A stretch of 64,000 nt of DNA from the NCBI RefSeq assembly GCF_008122265.1, contig NZ_CP043042.1, forward strand, positions 4,402,001 through 4,466,000. The letters run 5' to 3'. The DNA is from Marinobacter fonticola. GTDB lineage: Bacteria > Pseudomonadota > Gammaproteobacteria > Pseudomonadales > Oleiphilaceae. The position numbers were made by a program, and so were the translations under genes. This document shows, piece after piece, positions 53,654 to 62,243 of this stretch. A model generated the notes under the pieces. That model ran no database searches. It was not told the DNA's origin and saw only the letters and a list, made by a program, of their open reading frames with translations. The stretch's first letter is position 1, and each line of letters begins with the position of its first letter.

Positions 53654-55198
53654 GTGGTATCAGTGTTCAGGGAAAGAAAGACCAGGGAAAATGAGTCCAG
53701 GGAGAGCGAAAGCGATTTCCGGAACAGCATCAATGCTGTAGTCCTACAGCTTCGCGAGCGTCTTGTTCGCGGTGACAGTGTCGCTGTGACTTCCGATTCG
53801 TCCGATCCGGATGTTCAGCAGCTCCTCAATTCAGTGCACCATGTGCTGGCGCTGTTGGATCAGGCGATCCACGAGCAGAAATATGTCGATATCGATAGCG
53901 GTTTTGCCAACGTCGACTACCTGGAAGAGCAACTTGAGCGCCGCCTGCAATCGCCCGGACCACCGGCGCTGTCTTTAATCCTCCTCAGCATCCCTAACCG
54001 TACACTGGTCGCCGAGACCCTGAATGCCCGGGAGACTCGCCAGCTCAAGATGGCGTTGCGCCAGCGCTTGCAGCGCAGCCTGGCCCACAATGAACTCATC
54101 GCCAGCCTGCCCGACGGCACCCTCGCCTTCATCATCCCGATGGACAGCGAGCCGAAGTTACGGCTGCGCGCCCAACACATGATGAACGCCCTCGAGGACC
54201 CCTTTAGTTTAGGTGAACGTCAGGTATGGTTATCGGCGGTGTCCGCCGCTGCCCGGGCCCAGGAAGACGGACCCGACACCGCGCCCAGTCTGATTCAGGC
54301 CGCCCGCGCCGCGCTGGGGGAGTCCCGCAACAAGGGGACGGGCAGCTTCGTACTGTTCGAGGACACCATGCGTGCCCAGCGCCACGGTCGCCTGGATATG
54401 GAGCAGACGCTCCGGTCGGCCCTGCGTCGTGGCTGGCTGGAGACTTATCTTCAGCCCTTGGTCGATCTACAGCAGGGTACCGTAACCGGCTTTGAGGTTC
54501 TGGCCCGTATCAATCACCCCGAACGTGGCCTGATCTCGCCACACGTTTTCGTACCGGTGGCGGAACGTACCGGACTGATACGGCCCATGAGCGACCAGAT
54601 GATGCGCCAGTCCATTCCCCTGCTCCGTGATAAGCGGCTGCAGGAGCGCTATGGCGAAGACTTTACCCTCAGCATCAACCTATCCCCGACCCAGTTGCAT
54701 GACCCCAGCCTGGCGGATCAGATTCTGCAAACGCTAAGCTGGGAGAGCATCGAACCCCGGCGTCTGAAGATCGAGCTGACGGAAACCGCGGTCATGGCCG
54801 ACCCCAACGTGGCCACCCATCTGATCCGCAAACTGCGCAAACAGGGCGTGGCCATCGCAATGGACGACTTCGGTTGTGGTTACTCCTCCCTGGCTTACAT
54901 CCGCAACCTGCCCCTGGATCAGCTAAAGATCGACCGTAGTCTGGTATCGGGCCTGGATCACGACCACGAGAAGCGGGCTATCCTGGAAATGATTCTGACC
55001 CTCTGCGAGCGCTTATCGCTGGACGTGGTCGCTGAAGGAATCGAAACCGAGCCGGAACTCGGCTGCTTACTAGGCATGGGCGCGCACTACGGCCAGGGGT
55101 TTCTCTTCAGCCGGCCCAAACCGGTAGAGGAGCTCCTGGAGCTCGTACCGGCCAGAGGCTTGTTGGAGCCTGCCGTTACGGATGAGCTGGTGCGTTAA
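53654..55198 (+). CDS. EAL-domain protein with degenerate GGDEF-like N terminus
   Basis: A 514-residue cytoplasmic protein with no membrane helix. Residues about 20-255 resemble a GGDEF fold without its signature (LPDGTLAFIIPMDSE). The C-terminal EAL domain has GFEVLARINHP (E-V-L instead of E-A-L), LSINLSPTQLHD, MDDFGCGYSSLAYIRNL, LDQLKIDRSL and VAEGIETEPEL. The core acids are kept, so phosphodiesterase activity is possible but not certain. The start is unsettled: GTG 53654, or GTG 53663, both without a clear ribosome site. Confidence 0.85.
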   Translation: MVSVFRERKTRENESRESESDFRNSINAVVLQLRERLVRGDSVAVTSDSSDPDVQQLLNSVHHVLALLDQAIHEQKYVDIDSGFANVDYLEEQLERRLQSPGPPALSLILLSIPNRTLVAETLNARETRQLKMALRQRLQRSLAHNELIASLPDGTLAFIIPMDSEPKLRLRAQHMMNALEDPFSLGERQVWLSAVSAAARAQEDGPDTAPSLIQAARAALGESRNKGTGSFVLFEDTMRAQRHGRLDMEQTLRSALRRGWLETYLQPLVDLQQGTVTGFEVLARINHPERGLISPHVFVPVAERTGLIRPMSDQMMRQSIPLLRDKRLQERYGEDFTLSINLSPTQLHDPSLADQILQTLSWESIEPRRLKIELTETAVMADPNVATHLIRKLRKQGVAIAMDDFGCGYSSLAYIRNLPLDQLKIDRSLVSGLDHDHEKRAILEMILTLCERLSLDVVAEGIETEPELGCLLGMGAHYGQGFLFSRPKPVEELLELVPARGLLEPAVTDELVR

Positions 55199-55253
55199 GG
55201 TAGTAGGCTACAGCCGTTCGGTGTCGCCAAAGCTTTGGACCACACCCTGAACC

Positions 55254-56156
55254 CTACCGCTGCTGTTTCGGGTCCAAAAGCCCATCCAGCATGACATCCT
55301 TTTCAGACCAGATACTGGCCAGCCAGCCCTTCATTTCCCTGCGGTATTCAGCCTCTTCGCTGTAATTGCGGCCCTTGAGATGTCCCGGCACGGGCACGGT
55401 GTCGATGCGCATCCGAATCTCGGGCACCCGGCCGCAGAGAAAATCCCAGAAACTGGGCGAACCACCGGGATAGGCAATGGTGACGTCCACCAGCGTTTCA
55501 ATGGCATCGCCCATGGCGTCCAGCACGAAACCGGCACCGCCAGCTTTGGGCGTCAACAGGTGCTTGTACGCCGACTTCTGCTTGGCGTGTTTGATGGGCG
55601 TAAATCGGGTGCCTTCGACGAAATTCATCACCGAAACCGGTGCAAAGCGGAATTTTTCACACGCCCGGCGGGTAGACACCATGTCCTGACCGCGCTTTTC
55701 CGGATGCTTGATCAGGTATTCACGGGTGTAGCGTTTCATGAAGGGAAAGTCCAGGCCCCACCAGGCGAGGCCAATCACCGGCACCCAAATCAGCTCCCTC
55801 TTGAGAAAGAACTTGAGGAACGGCGCCCGGCGATTAAACACCCGCTGCATCGCGAAAATATCCACCCAGCTCTGGTGATTGCTGAGCACCAGATACCAGC
55901 CCTGGCGGCGCAATTTGTCCGCACCTGCCACGTCCCACTGGGTCTTTTGCGTCAGCTTCATCCAGCCGGTGTTACAGGCCACCCAGGCTTCGGCAATCAA
56001 AATGATCAAACGGGTACACAAACCTTGCCACGGTTTAATGGGAATCAGCTTCAATAAGGCCGGGATGTACAGCAATACACACCAGAACACCGTATTGACG
56101 GCCAGCAAGATCGAGGCAATCACGCCCAGAACAGGCGCGGGAAGAAAGCTCAGCAT
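55254..56156 (-). CDS. yihG: 1-acyl-glycerol-phosphate acyltransferase, YihG-like
   Basis: A 300-residue membrane acyltransferase of the PlsC fold. Catalytic H-x4-D reads NHQSWVD, the substrate motif is FVEGTRFTP, and an N-terminal helix (VIASILLAVNTVFWCVLLYI) anchors it. YihG is known as an alternative lysophosphatidate acyltransferase in E. coli. ATG 56156 gives a homologue-like N terminus; the open frame continues far upstream without being coding. Convergent with the EAL gene. Confidence 0.9.
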   Translation of the reverse strand: MLSFLPAPVLGVIASILLAVNTVFWCVLLYIPALLKLIPIKPWQGLCTRLIILIAEAWVACNTGWMKLTQKTQWDVAGADKLRRQGWYLVLSNHQSWVDIFAMQRVFNRRAPFLKFFLKRELIWVPVIGLAWWGLDFPFMKRYTREYLIKHPEKRGQDMVSTRRACEKFRFAPVSVMNFVEGTRFTPIKHAKQKSAYKHLLTPKAGGAGFVLDAMGDAIETLVDVTIAYPGGSPSFWDFLCGRVPEIRMRIDTVPVPGHLKGRNYSEEAEYRREMKGWLASIWSEKDVMLDGLLDPKQQR

Positions 56157-56293
56157 TATTCTTATCCATCTCCGGGCAACGGGGAAAACGCCGACATCAT
56201 AACAAGCGATTAGCCAAAATGCCCGATAGTACTGCGGGCTAAGCCACCGATTGGCGCCGCAGGGTAAACCCAACGGCGCATCAGCGGCTGCGC

Positions 56294-56968
56294 CTAGCCC
56301 AAGCTCGCCAGCGTGTCCGGCAACTCCTGCAGACTGCGGATGATAGCGGAGGGCGCGATCCCCCAATCCTCGAAAACGGTGTCCGGGTCGCGCTGTACCC
56401 AAACCGCCATCAAACCCGACGCCCGCGCGCCGATCACGTCCCAGCCGTTGCTGGAAACCAAACACAGCGGCTGATCCATGGCTCCGGTGGCCCGGCGGGC
56501 ATGAGCATAGACTGCCGGATCCGGCTTGAAACTCTTGATATCGTCCACGGACACCAGTCCGTCCAGGTGCTCTAGCAAACGGTTGTGGCCCAGCACTTTC
56601 TCCAGGGCCGGATAGCTGCCGTTGGAAAACGCGTAGCAGGGATAAACCCCGTTCAGGGAGGCGAGGACGGGACTGGCATCGGCAAAGGCCGGCAGCGTCA
56701 GGTAGGCCTGCAACAGTTCGTCCTCCCGCGCCGGCTCCAGATCGAAGCCGTGGCTGGCCATGGCATAGCGCAACGCCTGGCGCGTGCAGACGCCAAAATC
56801 CTCGTACAACCGCATCAGCCCGCGACGAAAGGCGAACTCCAGTTGCTTCTGGCGCCACAATTGACTGACCGCAGCGGCCTGATCGCCGGCATCGGCGGCT
56901 AGATGGTCGACCATACCCTGAGGATCGACCAACGTGCCGTAGACATCGAAAGCGAGGTGGACTGTCAT
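56294..56968 (-). CDS. HAD hydrolase, type II haloacid dehalogenase family
   Basis: A 224-residue HAD protein. Motif I is LAFDVYGTLVDP with nucleophile Asp8, motif II AFSNGSYPALE, the motif III Lys in SFKPDPAVYAHA, and motif IV LVSSNGWDVIGARASG, all of the L-2-haloacid dehalogenase type. Such proteins hydrolyse 2-haloacids or remain uncharacterised phosphatases; the ligand is not known. ATG 56968 with GGAG 8 bases upstream. Divergent from the LysR gene. Confidence 0.88.
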   Translation of the reverse strand: MTVHLAFDVYGTLVDPQGMVDHLAADAGDQAAAVSQLWRQKQLEFAFRRGLMRLYEDFGVCTRQALRYAMASHGFDLEPAREDELLQAYLTLPAFADASPVLASLNGVYPCYAFSNGSYPALEKVLGHNRLLEHLDGLVSVDDIKSFKPDPAVYAHARRATGAMDQPLCLVSSNGWDVIGARASGLMAVWVQRDPDTVFEDWGIAPSAIIRSLQELPDTLASLG

Positions 56969-57155
56969 AGAGGGAACTCCCTGTGGTTACAAAGACTGGG
57001 AACAGACTGCGTATACGTGCCTCAGTCATTCTGGTTGAAAGGCCATCGCGAAAACAGTGTCTTTAAATAACCCACCCCACCCGCATCCCGGTAACTACGT
57101 TTTGACTCTCCGACCGTACTGGCTGGCGCCGGCGAATCACCTTACACTGCGATTC

Positions 57156-58058
57156 ATGAATCCGATCGATAGTTTTAATCTCGACATCCGCGCCTTGTCC
57201 GTTTTTCTGGCCGTGCTGGATGAAGGTAGTGTCTCCGCCGCGGCGGTCAAGCTAGGCGTTAGTCAATCCGCCGTTAGCCACACGCTGGACCGGTTGCGCC
57301 AGACGCTGGGCGATCCCTTGTTCGTCAAAGCTGGGCGCGGTATTACACCGACCAGCTATGCGGTTCGGACCGGTCCGCACCTGCGCCAGATCATCAACGA
57401 TTTGCGCGGCCTGGCCGTGGGGCCACCGTTTTCGCCCGATAAAACGGAAATGACCCTCCGGGTCGCCGCCAACGACTATCAGCGCGAGCTTCTACTGCCG
57501 GGCCTTGCACAGGTGCTGAGGGAGCAGGCCCCGGGTATTCGGCTGCACGTGGTGCCCTCGGGCATCCCCACACCGGATCGTCTACGCCGGGAGCTTTGCG
57601 ATTTCATGATCTCACCACATCCGCCCCCCGCCAGCGACATCATGCAACAACGGTTGCTGGACGACCGCATGGTGGTGTTCTACGACGCCAGCGTTCGCGC
57701 GCCCCCTGAGGATGTGGAAAATTACCTCGCCAGCCAGCATATTTCTATTGTCTTCGCTACCGGAGAGCGCTTGAGTCTGGATGAAACGCTCCGCGCCCAG
57801 GGCATCGAACGCGACGCGGCGGTGACCGTATCCAACTTCGCCGGCATGCCTGCTTTCCTGCGCGGCTCGCCCTGGTTGGCCAGTGCCCCGTCGAGGCTGC
57901 ATCAGGGCATGATGCGGGAGTTTGCCCAGGCGCCGCTACCCTTTCCGCACCGGCCCTTTACGCTGTACCTGCTCTGGCATCAGCGTTACCAGCAGGATCC
58001 GGCGCATCGATGGATTCGAAATCAACTCCTGCAAATCGCCAGTCGTCTCGCCCGCTAA
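57156..58058 (+). CDS. LysR-family transcriptional regulator
   Basis: A 300-residue regulator with N-terminal helix-turn-helix (LDEGSVSAAAVKLGVSQSAV, then SHTLDRLRQ) and a substrate-binding domain after residue 95. The ATG at 57156 (MNPIDSFNLDIRAL) matches relatives; the frame extends upstream to 57057 without a ribosome site. Divergent from the dehalogenase-like gene and 122 bp before the Bcr/CflA exporter; either may be its target. Confidence 0.88.
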   Translation: MNPIDSFNLDIRALSVFLAVLDEGSVSAAAVKLGVSQSAVSHTLDRLRQTLGDPLFVKAGRGITPTSYAVRTGPHLRQIINDLRGLAVGPPFSPDKTEMTLRVAANDYQRELLLPGLAQVLREQAPGIRLHVVPSGIPTPDRLRRELCDFMISPHPPPASDIMQQRLLDDRMVVFYDASVRAPPEDVENYLASQHISIVFATGERLSLDETLRAQGIERDAAVTVSNFAGMPAFLRGSPWLASAPSRLHQGMMREFAQAPLPFPHRPFTLYLLWHQRYQQDPAHRWIRNQLLQIASRLAR

Positions 58059-58180
58059 TTCATCACTTTTTTTCATAGGTCAAATGAACGCAGCGGCCGT
58101 TATCTTGCGCTGCCGCCTGCGTATGCTGTGGCTTCCGGTTACCCCGATTGAATCTTAATCCGCTTGGAGCGAACGCAGCC

Positions 58181-59398
58181 ATGCTGCAACTCACCAGCCT
58201 GTCGACCACCATTCTGTTAGCGGCTGCCGTCGCCCTCGGCCCACTAGCGACCGATATGTACCTGCCAGCGCTACCGGAGTTGAGTCATGCGTTCACCGCC
58301 GAGACCGGACAGATTCAGCTCACTCTCAGCCTCTACATGGCGGGTTTTGCGTTCGCTCAGTTGATTTGCGGTCCGTTGGCGGATCGCTTTGGGCGTAAGC
58401 CGATCATGATCGGCGGCCTGCTGTTGTTTGCGCTGGCAAGCGCTGGCTGCGCTCTGGCCGAGTCCATCGATGCCCTGCTGATCTGCCGCTTTCTACAGGC
58501 ATTGGGCGGTTCGGCGGGCCCGGTCCTGGGCCGTGCGGCCGTGCGCGATATCCACAAACCGAGGGACGCGGCGCGCATAATGGCGATTCTGGCCGCCATC
58601 ATGGCTATCGCGCCGGCGCTGGCCCCTACATTGGGCGGTGTGCTGCTGGCCGGCTTTGGCTGGCCATCGATTTTTCTGGCCTTGGCCGGTTATGCCTTGC
58701 TCGTCTGCGCCATCGTTGCGTTCGGCCTACCGGAACCCCTGGATCCCGCTTATCGTCAGAGTCTGCGGTCGGCCATCTTGGCGCGTAATTACTGGACAGT
58801 GCTTTGCGACCACGCATTCCAAGGCTATGCCTTAACCAATGCGCTGATCTTTTCCGGACTTTTCGCTTTCCTTTCCGGTGCCTCTTTCGTACTGATCGAC
58901 TTCCTCGGGGTCACCCCGTCGGCGTTCGGCGCCTATTTCTCGGTGATGGTGTGCGGCTACATTATCGGCAGCTTCCTGACCGCGCGGATGAGCCGGCACT
59001 ACACCCCGGATCAACTTTTGCGTGCGGGCCTGATGATTAGCGTCGTCGGAGGCGGAATGATGGCGGCTCTTGCCTGGACAGAGGTTTTTACCAAAACCGC
59101 CGTCATCCTGCCGCAAACGATATTCATGATCGGCGTGGGCATGGTGCTGCCACAGACCATGGCCGGGGCGCTGGCCCCTTTCCCCCACATGGCCGGCTCG
59201 GCTTCCGCCCTGTTCGGCTTCATCCAGATGGGCGCTGCCGCCGGTGCCGGCGTTTTAGTGGGACACCTGCACAACGGCACCAGCCAGGTCATGGCAACCG
59301 TCATTGCCGCCTGCGCTGTGGCTTCAGGCGTGGCCTATCTGCTCTGCATAGCCCGCTATTCTGCGCCCGGCCTTAAAGCGGCTCCCAGTCACGGTTGA
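58181..59398 (+). CDS. Bcr/CflA-family multidrug exporter (MFS)
   Basis: A 405-residue major-facilitator protein with about 12 helices. The DHA1 motif A is GPLADRFGRKPIMIGGL, and AVALGPLATDMYLPALPEL is the Bcr/CflA opening. LQALGGSAGPVLGRAAVRD is motif C-like. Exports drugs such as chloramphenicol or bicyclomycin in relatives; actual substrate unknown. ATG 58181; GGAG is 12 bases upstream, a little far. Confidence 0.9.
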   Translation: MLQLTSLSTTILLAAAVALGPLATDMYLPALPELSHAFTAETGQIQLTLSLYMAGFAFAQLICGPLADRFGRKPIMIGGLLLFALASAGCALAESIDALLICRFLQALGGSAGPVLGRAAVRDIHKPRDAARIMAILAAIMAIAPALAPTLGGVLLAGFGWPSIFLALAGYALLVCAIVAFGLPEPLDPAYRQSLRSAILARNYWTVLCDHAFQGYALTNALIFSGLFAFLSGASFVLIDFLGVTPSAFGAYFSVMVCGYIIGSFLTARMSRHYTPDQLLRAGLMISVVGGGMMAALAWTEVFTKTAVILPQTIFMIGVGMVLPQTMAGALAPFPHMAGSASALFGFIQMGAAAGAGVLVGHLHNGTSQVMATVIAACAVASGVAYLLCIARYSAPGLKAAPSHG

Positions 59399-59587
59399 AA
59401 GCCCGCTCACGAATGACTCACGGATGAAAGTCAGCCGCCAGTTTGTGCTTTTATCGCTACATTTGGCACAGTGCGTCTACACTTCTGCCAGTTCCATCGG
59501 CGAGTTACCCAAAAGTCGTGGCATCCGACAGCCACCCAAAAAGGGTATTCTTCTGGATCCATCGGCTTACATGACAAGGAGCACACC

Positions 59588-60085
59588 ATGAGCAAAGTCA
59601 CTCTCGACGGCAATCCCATCGACGTAGACGGTACTTTCCCGGCCAAGGGCGATACCGCACCTAACTTCACGCTGACCAACATCGGCCTGGAAGATACGCC
59701 GCTGACCGCCTGGAGCAGCAAGCGCAAAATTCTGAATATCGTACCGAGTGTGGATACCGGCGTCTGCGCGGCTTCGACCCGCAAATTCAACGAGAAGGCC
59801 AGCAGCCTGGATAACACCGTCGTCCTGGTCATTTCAGCCGACCTGCCGTTTGCGGCCGGTCGTTTCTGTGGCGCCGAAGGCCTAAAGGACGTGGTGACGC
59901 TATCCACCTTCCGCGACGACAGCTTCCGCAAGGACTACGGCGTGGCGATCGAGAGTGGCCCGCTGCGCGGCCTCTGCGCCCGTGCCGTGATCGTGCTGGA
60001 CGAAGATAACAAGGTCATCCACAGCCAACTGGTCGACGAGATCAAGGAAGAACCGGACTACGAGGCTGCACTGGCCGCGCTCTGA
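59588..60085 (+). CDS. tpx: Thiol peroxidase
   Basis: A 165-residue atypical 2-Cys peroxiredoxin. The peroxidatic Cys60 lies in [16 protein letters not shown] and the resolving Cys94 in AGRFCGAEG. It reduces lipid and alkyl hydroperoxides with thioredoxin, in the periplasm or cytoplasm (no signal peptide seen). Full length compared with E. coli Tpx (168). ATG 59588 with AAGGAG about 6 bases upstream. Confidence 0.96.
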   Translation: MSKVTLDGNPIDVDGTFPAKGDTAPNFTLTNIGLEDTPLTAWSSKRKILNIVPSVDTGVCAASTRKFNEKASSLDNTVVLVISADLPFAAGRFCGAEGLKDVVTLSTFRDDSFRKDYGVAIESGPLRGLCARAVIVLDEDNKVIHSQLVDEIKEEPDYEAALAAL

Positions 60086-60107
60086 TCGGGTTCGACGCTT
60101 ATCACTC

Positions 60108-60125
60108 GCCGGGGCCCGCCCCGGC
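60108..60125 (+). terminator. GC hairpin after tpx
   Basis: GCCGGGG and CCCCGGC pair in a 7-bp all-GC stem with a CCCG loop, 23 bp after the tpx stop. Only a weak T-rich tail (ATCCTTCCC) follows. Confidence 0.45.
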
Positions 60126-60191
60126 ATCCTTCCCGCCGGACTGTTACACTGCGTGATCGTTTGATCTCCAAAAAGCGCGGTAAGCCCGACA

Positions 60192-61514
60192 GTGAGTCCC
60201 CTGGTCGACAAATCCCTGCCCCTCAGCCGACAACTGCTGGCCATGACCTGGCCCATGCTGTTTGGCGTACTTTCGCTGATGAGTTTCCAGCTGGCGGACA
60301 GTGTTTTTATTGGCCAACTCGGACGGGATCCGCTGGCCGCACTGGGTTTCACCGTGCCGATGCAGCAGCTGATCATCGGCTTGCAGGTGGGGCTGGGTAT
60401 CGCCACCACCGCCATTATCTCCCGCACCCTGGGAGCCGAGGACGTGACCCGGGCCGAACGTCTCGGCGGGCTGGTGGTGCTGTTGGGGGGCGGTCTCGTG
60501 CTGGTCCTGGTCGCCACGCTCTGGTTCTGCCGCGAATGGATCATGGGCCTGCTGGGGGCCGACGACGCCCTGCTACCGCTGATCTCTGCTTACTGGGTGC
60601 CCTGGCTGGGTGCCGCTTGGCTGGGTGCCATGCTCTACTTCGGGTATTCCGTTAGCCGCTCTCACGGCGACACCAAGCTGCCCGGCTACATGATGGTGTT
60701 CACCAGCCTGCTCAATATCGCACTCGACCCGCTCTATATTTTTGTCTTTGGCTGGGGACTGCCCGGCGCGGCCCTGGCGACCATCACCGCCTTCGGCACC
60801 GGCTGCCTGGTGGTCTATCCCAAGCTGATCCGGCGGGGCTGGCTGCGCTTCGATCTAGCGCAACTGGCCCTGGGCAAAGCCACCCGTCAACTGAGCGGTA
60901 TTATGGCACCCGCCATGCTCAGCCAGCTTATGCCGCCGCTTGCCGCCAGCCTCGCTACGGCGCTCGTGGCCGGTTTCGGTACTGCGGCTGTCGGCGCCTG
61001 GGGGTTGGGTACGCGGCTGGAATTCTTCTCCATCGTTGTTGTGCTGGCGCTGACCATGTCCTTGCCGCCCATGATCGGCCGGTTACTCGGCGCCGGCGAC
61101 ATCGGCCAAATCAAGACGCTGGTCCGGATCGGCGTGCGATTTGTGGTGGTTTGGCAGCTTGCGATTGGTGTGATCTGGCTGTTGCTGTCCGGGTTCGTGT
61201 CGGAGCTGTTCACCTCAGATCGGGCTGTCACCGACATCCTGCACAGCTACCTCGTGCGGGTGCCACTGAGCTACAGCGGTCTAGGTGTGTGCATGCTGAT
61301 GGTGTCGGTATGCAACGCGCTGGGCCTGTCGTTGCGGGCGCTGTTGATTTCCATTCTGCGGCTGTTCCTGTGCTACCTGCCGTTCCTCTGGCTGGGCGCG
61401 CAAATTGATGGGATCAACGGCCTCTTGACCGGTGCACTGATTGGGAATCTATGTGCTGGCGCCCAGGCCTATCTGTTTTACCGCCAAGGGATGCGCAGGC
61501 TACAACAAACTTAA
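60192..61514 (+). CDS. MATE-family multidrug/sodium or proton antiporter
   Basis: A 440-residue MATE exporter with about 12 helices. LAMTWPMLFGVLSLMSFQLADSVFIGQLG and VPMQQLIIGLQVGLGIATTAIISRTLGAED are conserved. It falls in the NorM-like or DinF-like group; sub-family uncertain. The start is GTG 60192 (SPLVDKSLPLSR) with no strong ribosome site. It lies 106 bp after tpx, probably transcribed separately. Confidence 0.88.
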   Translation: MSPLVDKSLPLSRQLLAMTWPMLFGVLSLMSFQLADSVFIGQLGRDPLAALGFTVPMQQLIIGLQVGLGIATTAIISRTLGAEDVTRAERLGGLVVLLGGGLVLVLVATLWFCREWIMGLLGADDALLPLISAYWVPWLGAAWLGAMLYFGYSVSRSHGDTKLPGYMMVFTSLLNIALDPLYIFVFGWGLPGAALATITAFGTGCLVVYPKLIRRGWLRFDLAQLALGKATRQLSGIMAPAMLSQLMPPLAASLATALVAGFGTAAVGAWGLGTRLEFFSIVVVLALTMSLPPMIGRLLGAGDIGQIKTLVRIGVRFVVVWQLAIGVIWLLLSGFVSELFTSDRAVTDILHSYLVRVPLSYSGLGVCMLMVSVCNALGLSLRALLISILRLFLCYLPFLWLGAQIDGINGLLTGALIGNLCAGAQAYLFYRQGMRRLQQT

Positions 61515-61608
61515 GAAGTCCCCGAGTCTACTTTAGGTCTGAAGCGGTCGGAGACCGTTGCTGGAGAAGGCACATGGGCGTCATGGCTGGCACGGCTCTC
61601 CACACCGG

Positions 61609-62034
61609 CTAAGGAAATTTAGCGCGAAACCCCTCAGGCATAGGCACCACCTTCTTCTCGGTATAGTTGAAGAAGACAAACCCATACTTGGCCAGAGCCA
61701 CCGCCTGGCCGGACTCCGCTTTGGTGACGCGGAACACAAAGTCCCCGCCGTACCGGTTGAAATCGGTCAGACCTATTTCAAAGCGCAGCACTTCCGGAAA
61801 GAAAGATTCGGATTGATACATGGTCGCCAGGTCCGTGACGATAATGCCGACCCCGTTGCGATCCGCCTCCTGCACGCCGTACTTCACCAGCAATTGAGCC
61901 CGCGCCTCGGAAAGCATCGAAATCAGTGCATCGTTCCCCAGGTGATTGGCACCGTTAATATCGGTGATGCGTACCGGCATCTCTGTGGAAAAGACAAATA
62001 CATCGTCCGGGAAGGACAGTTTGACTCGGGCCAT
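61609..62034 (-). CDS. Hotdog-fold acyl-CoA thioesterase family protein
   Basis: A 141-residue 4HBT-like hotdog protein. The helix region ANHLGNDALISMLSEARAQLL and GGDFVFRVTKAESGQAVA are family-typical. In place of the usual catalytic Asp in HVNxxxY-type motifs the strand reads RITDINGANHLG, so Asp of TDINGANHLGNDAL is the likely candidate. ATG 62034. Convergent with MATE; its promoter region carries four 10-bp repeats. Substrate acyl chain unknown. Confidence 0.8.
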   Translation of the reverse strand: MARVKLSFPDDVFVFSTEMPVRITDINGANHLGNDALISMLSEARAQLLVKYGVQEADRNGVGIIVTDLATMYQSESFFPEVLRFEIGLTDFNRYGGDFVFRVTKAESGQAVALAKYGFVFFNYTEKKVVPMPEGFRAKFP

Positions 62035-62070
62035 AATACGTCGCTCTGTGGTCTCTCATCGTCGCTATCT

Positions 62071-62110
62071 GTAGTTACTAATCGCCACTAGTCGTTACTA
62101 GCCGTCACTA
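62071..62110. repeat. Four tandem 10-bp repeats in a divergent promoter region
   Basis: Units GTAGTTACTA, ATCGCCACTA, GTCGTTACTA and GCCGTCACTA lie head to tail with exact 10-bp phase; ACTA is invariant in each. Reading the minus strand the consensus is TAGTRRCGRY. They are 37-76 bp upstream of the thioesterase and 134 bp before the Nudix-MBL gene. An exact helical phase suggests a multi-site regulator; alternatively simple slippage. Confidence 0.5.
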
Positions 62111-62243
62111 CATGCTGTAGTCATTAGTCCTGCCTACGTGGAGGCGCAAGTGTACCCGGATCGGCATACAAACGCAGTCGCAATGGGACCCGTGAGGCGT
62201 TATCTTAGGGAGCTAAGGAAACCCGCGACGGATAACAATAGCC

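Noticed and set aside
56157..57029. N-terminal extension of the acyltransferase frame (591 codons in all)
   Set aside because: It overlaps the HAD gene in another frame and the residues do not resemble any protein; homologues start at 56156.
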